Source of the DNA: a candidate division Zixibacteria bacterium DG_27
GTDB taxonomy: Bacteria > Zixibacteria > MSB-5A5 > DG-27
Assembly (NCBI GenBank): GCA_001302725.1
Contig: LIZU01000101.1
Span: 1 to 5,775, forward strand
Length of the DNA: 5,775 nt
Reading direction: 5' to 3'
A program made the translations under genes and the position numbers. The notes beneath the pieces are model-generated. The model worked only from the letters and a program-made list of their open reading frames with translations. It was not told the origin of the DNA and ran no database searches. This document shows positions 1 to 4,629 of the stretch, piece by piece. Each line of letters opens with the position of its first letter. Position 1 is the first letter of the stretch.

Positions 1-617
1 CCCGCCTCAGGGCCGACGAGAAGCAAGACCTTCGAAAGGCTCTGGCGCTTCTTGAGCACGGAATGGAGGGGGAGAGAGCCTTTGTCGGGCGTAGCAATCA
101 AGGCCAAATCGAAGTCGATAGCTCTATCCAGTAGATCCTCGAACTCAATCGGCAACTCCACAATCGGGAGGTGGCTCCGAAGGGACTGCTTGAAGGCTGC
201 AATCGCCAGACGCTGCCACCTCTTCTGCTTCCTGGTAAGGACCGCGGGCTTGCTCCTCTCTGATAGGCTGTTTTTGCAGTAGACCGGCTGGATGGTGTGC
301 ACGCCCAACTCGGTGGTTTTCTCAATTATGTAGTCCATCTTCAGTCCCTGGGGGAGACCCTGGGCCAGTGTGATTCTGACCACCGGCTCGTTTTCATTGC
401 GGCTGATCTGAGCGATCTCGCAGCGGGCACGATCCGGTTTCATCTCCCGGATGACGGCGACATACCTCTTCCCCAAGCCGTCGGAGGCGCGTATCACCTC
501 CCCGGGTCTGCCCCGGCACACCTTCAGCAGATGGCGAGCCTCCTCCCCTCCGATGACGAGCGAATCCGCCTCCACGTCCTCAGGAAAAACGTAGAAGTTG
601 GTGACTTCCTTCAACAT
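1..617 (-). CDS. rsmE: RsmE, 16S rRNA (uracil-1498-N3)-methyltransferase, C-terminus cut off by window edge
   Basis: The ATG at 617 opens a frame with no stop to the left edge, giving 205 complete codons. The family is usually about 240-250 residues, so roughly the last 40 are missing. RsmE is a SPOUT-class enzyme that methylates N3 of U1498 in helix 44 of 16S rRNA using S-adenosylmethionine. Visible family landmarks are an N-terminal PUA-like part with HLLKVCRG near residue 29, EKTTELGV at about 99-106 (family K-x-x-ELGV), AAFKQSLRSHLP at about 140-151 (family A-x-EQ-x-x-R-x-x-x-P), and VGPEAG at 201-206 beside the cut. The last resembles the SAM-binding GPEGG loop, with Ala in place of the first Gly of the GG pair. 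It starts 6 bp after the prmA stop without a clear Shine-Dalgarno, so translation is probably coupled to prmA. The identification is firm from motifs and from the dnaJ-prmA-rsmE order. Confidence 0.93.
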   Translation of the reverse strand, partial: MLKEVTNFYVFPEDVEADSLVIGGEEARHLLKVCRGRPGEVIRASDGLGKRYVAVIREMKPDRARCEIAQISRNENEPVVRITLAQGLPQGLKMDYIIEKTTELGVHTIQPVYCKNSLSERSKPAVLTRKQKRWQRLAIAAFKQSLRSHLPIVELPIEFEDLLDRAIDFDLALIATPDKGSLPLHSVLKKRQSLSKVLLLVGPEA

Positions 618-623
618 CTTGCT

Positions 624-1520
624 TTAGACTCTTCTAACACCTATTGTGCCAAGGATGGCAATCCATTCGTCTTCTTGGTAAGTCTTGAGAATTCTGACAT
701 GCACTCCGTTGAGGAGGTTTCTCATCGAGGAGGATTCCTCCGAGAGAATTCCGGAAAAGAGCAGGAGTCCTCCCGGTTTCACAGCCCCGACGATTCTTGT
801 AACAAGCTGGGTCAGAGTGGCCAAGTCGATATTCGCCACCGCTATATCGTAATAACCTCTCTTGACCGATTTGGGACCGATTCTGATCTTCACGGTCTTT
901 GCGACCTCATTTATGACCACGTTTTCTTTGGCGCAATCGACCGCCTCGGGGTCGTTATCTATACCCAGGACTTGGGACGCTCCCTTTTTAGCCGCGTATA
1001 TTCCCAGGATGCCGCTCCCACAGCCGTAATCTAAAACCCTGTCTTTAGGTTTGACCACCTCTTTTAAAGCCAAAAGGCAGAGCTTGGTGCTGGGGTGGTG
1101 GCCGGTCCCGAAGGCGGTCTTGGGATCTATCTTCAAGATAATTCTCCCGGGTCCAGGGGGTTTTTGGGACTCCCACCAGGAGGGTTGAACAATCAGGTCT
1201 GTCGAGATCTTCAGGGGTCTGAAGCTTCTTTTCCATTTTTCCTGCCAATCCCGGTCCGGGAAGGGGGCGATTTCGTACTCCGGCTTTGGGATTTCCGGAA
1301 ACAGTCTCTGGAGGTTTTCTGCAAGGGTTTCGAATCGGCTGCCGACAGATTCTGTCCCCTTTCCTTCAGGGAAGAACGCGTGGATCACTGTACCTCTCTT
1401 CTCTGTCTCCTCGACTTCCAGTCCGAGGGTGCCGTTCTCAAACAGGAAGTTGCAGACTGCCTCCTCCAGGGTGGGATGACAGTCTATCGAAATCTTGAGA
1501 AACTTCCTTTGAGAGGCCAA
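624..1520 (-). CDS. prmA: PrmA, ribosomal protein L11 methyltransferase
   Basis: This 298-residue cytoplasmic SAM-dependent enzyme methylates ribosomal protein L11 and is of normal family length. The N-terminal substrate-recognition domain starts with KFLKISI (6-12), matching the usual KWLEISV-like opening, and contains DWQEKWK (91-97). The Rossmann-like catalytic domain shows the PrmA signature DPKTAFGTGHHPST (132-145), SAM motif I DYGCGSGILG (164-173), the acidic ribose-binding residue in GIDND (186-190), VANI (228-231, the PrmA-specific post-motif IV) and PGGLLLFSGIL (249-259). The start is a TTG at 1520: an in-frame TGA lies about ten codons upstream and no ATG or GTG lies between, but no Shine-Dalgarno is visible. 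It lies 92 bp downstream of dnaJ and 6 bp before rsmE, consistent with one transcript. The function is firm; the exact start is less so. Confidence 0.95.
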   Translation of the reverse strand: MASQRKFLKISIDCHPTLEEAVCNFLFENGTLGLEVEETEKRGTVIHAFFPEGKGTESVGSRFETLAENLQRLFPEIPKPEYEIAPFPDRDWQEKWKRSFRPLKISTDLIVQPSWWESQKPPGPGRIILKIDPKTAFGTGHHPSTKLCLLALKEVVKPKDRVLDYGCGSGILGIYAAKKGASQVLGIDNDPEAVDCAKENVVINEVAKTVKIRIGPKSVKRGYYDIAVANIDLATLTQLVTRIVGAVKPGGLLLFSGILSEESSSMRNLLNGVHVRILKTYQEDEWIAILGTIGVRRV

Positions 1521-1568
1521 TGCAAAAAGGGTCTGTTTTATTTCACAGAGTCAGGCGATTCCGCTTGT

Positions 1569-1608
1569 TGCCTATTGCTGCCTACTATCTACTGACTACT
1601 ACCTACTG
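1569..1608 (+). repeat. Degenerate heptad tandem repeat in dnaJ-prmA spacer
   Basis: On the plus strand the units are TGCCTAT, TGCTGCC, TACTATC, TACTGAC, TACTACC and the partial TACTG, an exact 7-bp period without indels. It occupies nearly half of the 92-bp space between the dnaJ stop and the prmA start, so it is transcribed within the presumed operon. A similar heptad, on the other strand, occurs at 4483-4503. No hairpin or terminator is formed. The function is unknown; short interspersed heptad arrays of this sort are seen between genes in many bacteria. Confidence 0.7.
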
Positions 1609-1612
1609 TTCT

Positions 1613-2764
1613 TCAGACTCCCAGGGTTTCACGCAGGCGGTCGAAAAAGCCTCTGTCTGCCGGGGGAGGTTTGCTCCCTTCCGTCTTCAAGAGTTGCTCG
1701 AATAGTTCTCGCTCCTCCGGGGAGAGTTTCGTGGGGGTCCAGACAAAGACTCTGATCAGCTGGTCGCCGCGCCCGTAGGAGTTCAGATGCGGAATTCCCT
1801 TCCCCCGTAGCCTGAAGAGCTTTCCCGATTGAGTCCCAGGAGGGATTTTCAACTTAACCCTTCCTTCCAGCGTGGGCACAACAACCTGCGCTCCCAGAGC
1901 TGCGTGGGAGAAGCTGATGGGAAGCTCGTAGACGATATCGTCACCGTGCCTGCGAAAATCCTTATGTTCCAGTTCCTCGATGACGACGATGAGGTTCCCC
2001 GGGGGGCCGCCTCGGGGTCCTACATCCCCGGCTCCCCGGACGGTGATGTAATTGCCGGAGGTAACGCCGGGGGGGACTTTCACCTTGATAGTGCCGGTTC
2101 CCGACCTCCGGCCCTCACCGCGACAGGTGGGACAGGGTTTGTCAATAGTTCTCCCCTCCCCTCCACAGCGCCGGCAGGTGCTGGCCTTTACGAACTGTCC
2201 GAAGATGGAGCGAGAAATGTGCCTTTCCTCTCCACTGCCACCACACTGGGGACAACTTCCCGTGGAGCTTCCGGGTGCAGCCCCGCCGCCCCCGCAGCTG
2301 GAACACTTAACCAGGTGTTTGAGCTTGATGGTCTTTTCGATCCCGGTGGCGATCTCCTCTAATCTCAGCTTCAGATGCACCTGCAGGTCTCGGCCCCGCT
2401 GGGGTCCGGCCCTTCGGGTCGCGGTTCCGAAGAGATCATCCAACCCCCCGAAGCCACCGAAATCCCGCATGAAGGCTCGCAGGGCGTCGGAGAGATCGAA
2501 GGTCTCGAAACCCCGAAACCCCTCAAACCCGCCGAAGCCGGGGGCAGCAGCATGTCCAAACTGGTCGTATTGGCCTCTCTTCTGCGGATCTTTTAGCACC
2601 TCGTAGGCCTCGGTGGCCTCCTTGAATCTCTCCTCCGCTCCCTTGTCCCCCGGATTCTTATCGGGATGATATTGCAGTGCGAGCTTGCGGTAGGCCTTCT
2701 TTATTTCCTCTTCGGAGGCATCTCGCCCGACTCCTAAAACCTCGTAATAGTCACGCTTGGCCAT
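1613..2764 (-). CDS. dnaJ: DnaJ, class A (type I) Hsp40 co-chaperone of DnaK
   Basis: This 383-residue cytoplasmic co-chaperone has the complete class A architecture. The J domain (about 4-67) carries the HPD triad H33-P34-D35 that stimulates DnaK ATPase. A Gly/Phe-rich linker (about 71-115) contains DDLFG. The cysteine-rich zinc region has all four C-x-x-C-x-G-x-G repeats, at C154/C157, C171/C174, C197/C200 and C211/C214, binding two Zn ions in the family. Two beta-rich client-binding domains follow (about 224-345), then an RGFFDRLRETLG tail as in typical DnaJ. The start is ATG 2764, which gives the canonical MAKRDYYEVLGV opening. No strong Shine-Dalgarno and no CIRCE operator are visible just upstream. 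hrcA, grpE and dnaK are not adjacent in this window; the gene lies between a RAYT and prmA-rsmE. No key residue is missing. Confidence 0.98.
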   Translation of the reverse strand: MAKRDYYEVLGVGRDASEEEIKKAYRKLALQYHPDKNPGDKGAEERFKEATEAYEVLKDPQKRGQYDQFGHAAAPGFGGFEGFRGFETFDLSDALRAFMRDFGGFGGLDDLFGTATRRAGPQRGRDLQVHLKLRLEEIATGIEKTIKLKHLVKCSSCGGGGAAPGSSTGSCPQCGGSGEERHISRSIFGQFVKASTCRRCGGEGRTIDKPCPTCRGEGRRSGTGTIKVKVPPGVTSGNYITVRGAGDVGPRGGPPGNLIVVIEELEHKDFRRHGDDIVYELPISFSHAALGAQVVVPTLEGRVKLKIPPGTQSGKLFRLRGKGIPHLNSYGRGDQLIRVFVWTPTKLSPEERELFEQLLKTEGSKPPPADRGFFDRLRETLGV

Positions 2765-2777
2765 TGTGCGAACGCTA

Positions 2778-2786
2778 TCTTTGCAC
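2778..2786. repeat. 9-bp flanking direct repeat, dnaJ side
   Basis: TCTTTGCAC here is repeated exactly, in the same orientation, at 3648-3656. This copy lies 6 bp beyond the RAYT stop codon and 13 bp before the dnaJ start. The two copies bracket the whole transposase gene, so they may be an insertion footprint (target duplication) or ends used in a recombination event. Coincidence cannot be excluded for a 9-mer. Confidence 0.45.
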
Positions 2787-2792
2787 TCTATT

Positions 2793-3656
2793 CTATGACG
2801 TTGTCTCCCGACTCGTTTTTTTTGCGATGCGATTGGGGTTGTTGTGATCCCAAGCCCATCTCGCCGGGTTGCCAGTTATGTACTGTCTGATACGATTCAT
2901 CTCGTTCTCATTGCGGATGATGCGTTCATAATAATTGCGTTGCCAAAATCTGCTGGCCAACGGCGTCCATGCATTATTTCGGATCCCGCGCAGGTAATAA
3001 TTCGTGGTCATAGTCTTAAACCATTGGATAATTGCTCCCAATGTCACTTTTTTGCTCGAGACCTGCCCGGGCGACCGTTGTTGGGGCGAACCTGCGTGTT
3101 CGCCCTTGCCCATACCTCCGACGTTATCAGGGCAGACACGTTGGTCTGCCCCTACGACCCTTTTGGTCGAACCCGCGATGGGTGGATGTGGTTGGGACGA
3201 ACCTTGGTGGGACGAACCTGGTTGGGGCGAACCTGCCTGTTTGCCCTTGCCTATACCTCCGACGTTATCAGGGCAGACACATTGGTCTGCCCCTACCACG
3301 TCAATCAAAATGACACCGTGTATATGATTCGGCATCACCACAAATTCATCCAATCGAATCTGCGGGTATTTGCTCTCCAACTGACGCCATACATTGGTGA
3401 CCATTCGCCTTACATCTTCGTTCTTCAGAAACAATTCTCGGTTCTGGGTGCATATTGTCACGAAATACGCTCCTCTTTGCGAATAATCGTAACCCCTTAA
3501 GCGGATAGAACGACGGTGATGTTTTGCCGGATCGTATCTCACCAATTCGGGGGCCTCAATATCGGCGTTATCTTCATTTCGGGGGGGAATATATCTCCTT
3601 ATGATTAACCTGTCAAATAGTAGCTCCCCGCCTTGATGCTGAGCGCCTCTTTGCAC
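2793..3656 (-). CDS. REP-associated tyrosine transposase (RAYT, Y1/HUH family) with REPIN-derived internal linker
   Basis: RAYTs are relatives of IS200/IS605 TnpA (HUH single-strand transposases) that bind and cut REP hairpins. Numbering from the GTG at 3656 (287 residues), HHRRSIRLRGYDYS (46-59) and GAYFVTICTQ (62-71) form the typical opening. MPNHIHG (108-114) holds the HUH pair H111/H113. WQRNYYERIIRNE (238-250) holds candidate catalytic tyrosines Y242/Y243, and YITGNPARW (259-267) follows. Residues about 120-200 are not family sequence: they are two translated copies of a 76-bp palindromic repeat. The frame is intact despite this. The start is uncertain. GTG 3656 has no Shine-Dalgarno and lies inside the flanking direct repeat, and residues 1-40 look unlike the family. 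TTG 3545 or GTG 3542, preceded by GAGG, would begin just before the conserved YDPAKHHRRS and are better candidates. The gene lies 15 bp after surE and 28 bp before dnaJ. Confidence 0.88.
   Translation of the reverse strand: MQRGAQHQGGELLFDRLIIRRYIPPRNEDNADIEAPELVRYDPAKHHRRSIRLRGYDYSQRGAYFVTICTQNRELFLKNEDVRRMVTNVWRQLESKYPQIRLDEFVVMPNHIHGVILIDVVGADQCVCPDNVGGIGKGKQAGSPQPGSSHQGSSQPHPPIAGSTKRVVGADQRVCPDNVGGMGKGEHAGSPQQRSPGQVSSKKVTLGAIIQWFKTMTTNYYLRGIRNNAWTPLASRFWQRNYYERIIRNENEMNRIRQYITGNPARWAWDHNNPNRIAKKTSRETTS
3080..3155. repeat. REPIN-like unit, copy A (inside RAYT gene)
   Basis: This 76-bp unit contains two hairpins. One is GGGCGAAC (3084-3091) with GTTCGCCC (3098-3105), loop of 6. The other is GGGCAGAC (3130-3137) with GTCTGCCC (3144-3151), loop of 6. 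They are separated by 24 bp. On the minus strand the unit begins with GTAG (3155-3152), the tetranucleotide foot described for REPs recognised by RAYTs; the opposite end has GTTG (3080-3083 on the plus strand). The two ends are inverted copies of each other (GTAGGGGCAGACC versus GTTGGGGCGAACC), the layout called REPIN. Copy A matches copy B (3221-3296) at 72 of 76 positions with no gaps. Confidence 0.85.
3191..3235. repeat. Three tandem 15-bp units overlapping the REP end
   Basis: The units are GTTGGGACGAACCTT (3191-3205), GGTGGGACGAACCTG (3206-3220) and GTTGGGGCGAACCTG (3221-3235). The third unit is the outer end of REPIN copy B, so the array looks like local duplication of one REP arm. A more decayed relative may sit at 3163-3176 (GGTCGAACCCGC core). 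Fifteen bases is five codons, so the array keeps the RAYT frame and is read as AGSPQ, PGSSH, QGSSQ. Confidence 0.7.
3221..3296. repeat. REPIN-like unit, copy B (inside RAYT gene)
   Basis: This is the second copy of the 76-bp unit, offset by exactly 141 bp (47 codons) from copy A. The hairpin GGGCAGAC (3271-3278) with GTCTGCCC (3285-3292) is perfect. The other hairpin, GGGCGAAC (3225-3232) with GTTTGCCC (3239-3246), has one G-T mismatch. The GTAG foot is at 3296-3293 on the minus strand. Sequences flanking the two copies are unrelated outside the 15-bp units, which argues against a simple duplication of the whole 141 bp. Confidence 0.85.
3648..3656. repeat. 9-bp flanking direct repeat, surE side
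   Basis: TCTTTGCAC is identical to 2778-2786. It lies 15 bp from the surE stop codon and coincides with the outermost possible start (GTG 3656) of the RAYT frame, which makes that start doubtful. Confidence 0.45.
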
Positions 3657-3671
3657 GGGGATTTGTGGAAA

Positions 3672-4427
3672 CTAAGGTCTCAGCCAGGCACTGATCTCTT
3701 CTAAGGCCTTGTAGTTGGTGAGGTCCAAGTGCAGAGGCGTGATCGAGATTAGACCTTTGCGCAACGCTCCTAGATCGGTCCCCTTGCCCTGGGAGAGAAT
3801 CTGGGGGGAGCCGCCGATCCAAAAATATTTTCGACCTCGGGGATCGAGCTTCTCGTGGATGACGTCGTTGAAGATCCGTTTACCCAGACGGGTGAGGCTG
3901 TAATTGCCGAGGTCTGCTTTCGTGCTGTCCGGCACGTTGATGTTCAGCAGGGTCTCTGGAGGCAAGCTGTTTTCGATCACCAGGGGGACTATCTTGGCTG
4001 TGAATCTGGCCGCTAATATGAAATCCGACTTGATCCAGTTGGCCTGGGAGACGGCGATGGAGGGGATTCCCAGAAGGGTGCCCTCCATGGCGGCGGCAAT
4101 GGTCCCGGAATATGTGACGTCGTCGCCGACATTGGGACCGTGATTGATTCCCGAAACCAGGATATCGGGTTTGCGCCTCAAGATGGCATGCACCGCCACC
4201 ATAACACAATCGGTCGGAGTGCCATCGACAATATAGAGGTTCTTTTCAACCCGGTGCTGGCGCAGGGGGCGGTGCACCGTCAGGGAATGGCTGGTGGCAG
4301 AGCGCTCTTTGTCGGGGGCTACCACCACCACCTGCCCGATCTCTGACAAATGCTCCCGGGCGGTTCTCAAACCTCTGGCTTCGTAGCCATCGTCGTTTGT
4401 GAGCAGAATCAGGGATCTCTTTCTCAT
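3672..4427 (-). CDS. surE: SurE, 5'/3'-nucleotidase (survival protein)
   Basis: SurE is a metal-dependent phosphatase acting on nucleoside 5'- and 3'-monophosphates and, in some species, short polyphosphate; it is linked to stationary-phase and stress survival. From ATG 4427 it has 251 residues, the usual family length. LLTNDDGYEA near the N-terminus supplies the metal ligands D12 and D13. APDKERSATSHSLT (37-50) supplies S43. GTPTDCV (69-75) is the family's nucleotide-site signature. VSGINHGPNVGDDVTYSGT (91-109) supplies N95, followed by AAAMEG and IPSIAVS. NINVPD (163-168) and DPRGRKYFWIGG (195-206) are also typical. An upstream in-frame TTG at 4466 would add 13 residues without family similarity and lies in a possible promoter, so ATG 4427, preceded by GGAAG, is preferred. 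It is the first gene of the minus-strand cluster and is divergent from the lipoprotein gene. Confidence 0.97.
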   Translation of the reverse strand: MRKRSLILLTNDDGYEARGLRTAREHLSEIGQVVVVAPDKERSATSHSLTVHRPLRQHRVEKNLYIVDGTPTDCVMVAVHAILRRKPDILVSGINHGPNVGDDVTYSGTIAAAMEGTLLGIPSIAVSQANWIKSDFILAARFTAKIVPLVIENSLPPETLLNINVPDSTKADLGNYSLTRLGKRIFNDVIHEKLDPRGRKYFWIGGSPQILSQGKGTDLGALRKGLISITPLHLDLTNYKALEEISAWLRP

Positions 4428-4437
4428 CTCGCTTCCG

Positions 4438-4466
4438 AAAATACAACAAGGGTGGGTGAAAATCAA
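4438..4466 (-). promoter_or_regulatory. Candidate sigma-70-like promoter for surE and the downstream operon
   Basis: On the minus strand TTGATT (4466-4461) is separated by exactly 17 bp from TATTTT (4443-4438). The -10 ends only 10 bases before the surE ATG, so the leader would be very short or nearly absent. This is a motif match only; the organism's promoter consensus is unknown. Confidence 0.35.
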
Positions 4467-4482
4467 GGCCGGCAGCGAGGTT

Positions 4483-4503
4483 GTGGTTAGTGGTGAGTGG
4501 CTT
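4483..4503 (-). repeat. Short heptad repeat in surE/lipoprotein intergenic region
   Basis: On the plus strand the units are GTGGTTA, GTGGTGA and GTGGCTT. On the minus strand the core reads CACTCAC, CACTAAC, which fits the same (C/T)ACTNAC heptad seen on the plus strand at 1583-1608. With only about two and a half units, the relationship is suggestive. Confidence 0.4.
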
Positions 4504-4513
4504 CTGCGCGCTT

Positions 4514-4529
4514 CAGAGTCTAATCTCTG
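4514..4529. other. Small hairpin in divergent intergenic region
   Basis: CAGAG (4514-4518) pairs with CTCTG (4525-4529) across a 6-base loop. There is no T-run on either side, so it is unlikely to be a terminator. The 202-bp region 4428-4629 must hold control signals for both divergent genes. Two direct copies of TCTTAG (4555-4560 and 4574-4579) and a TATTCT (4603-4608) lie ahead of the lipoprotein gene, but I see no convincing -35 for it. Confidence 0.3.
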
Positions 4530-4617
4530 CGCATTTCCCTCTTGGGGATAAAGCTCTTAGGGTGCCAGCCGATTCTTAGAGTGATTTTTCCAGGGGGGAG
4601 TCTATTCTCTTAATGCT

Positions 4618-4625
4618 GAGGAGGG
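4618..4625 (+). promoter_or_regulatory. Strong ribosome binding site of the lipoprotein gene
   Basis: GAGGAGGG contains a perfect AGGAGG (4619-4624), 5 bases from the ATG at 4630. It is the only clear consensus Shine-Dalgarno in the window and fixes the start of the downstream frame. Confidence 0.85.
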
Positions 4626-4629
4626 AGAA

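Larger units (their letters stand above)
2787..3656 (-). mobile_element. Probable RAYT gene insertion between surE and dnaJ
   Basis: This interval is the RAYT gene plus one copy of the 9-bp direct repeat. Deleting it would leave the surE stop, about 15 bp, a single TCTTTGCAC (plus strand), 13 bp, then the dnaJ ATG: a spacing of about 37 bp typical of operons. I infer that the element entered an older surE-dnaJ-prmA-rsmE operon in the same direction as transcription. No terminal inverted repeats longer than a few bases were seen. RAYTs are usually domesticated single-copy genes and not classic insertion sequences, so the transfer mechanism is open. Confidence 0.4.

Noticed and set aside
297..1034. 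Long plus-strand open frame of 245 codons opposite prmA and rsmE
   Set aside because: It is antisense to two well-supported genes, has no family motifs, and its composition reflects the opposite strand.
1521..1612. Terminator between dnaJ and prmA
   Set aside because: The spacer holds a heptad repeat but no GC stem with a T-run on the minus strand, so read-through into prmA is more likely.
1829..2606. Overlapping plus-strand open frames opposite dnaJ
   Set aside because: They mirror the Gly-, Pro- and Cys-rich coding of dnaJ, whose full domain set is intact on the minus strand.
2765..2800. CIRCE heat-shock operator before dnaJ
   Set aside because: Only a GAGTGC-like half is present on the minus strand; the matching TTAGCACTC half at the required spacing is absent.
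3080..3296. Possible minimal CRISPR (two repeats around one spacer)
   Set aside because: The repeats are 76 bp with two hairpins each, lie inside a coding frame, and the spacing is a codon multiple; there are only two copies and no cas genes.
2844..3500. Plus-strand open frame of 218 codons opposite the RAYT
   Set aside because: It is a shadow of the transposase gene, kept open by the REPIN repeats; the minus-strand frame has the HUH and Tyr motifs.
4428..4466. Upstream TTG start extending SurE by 13 residues
   Set aside because: The added residues lack family similarity and the TTG overlaps a promoter-like element; ATG 4427 gives normal length and has a GGAAG upstream.
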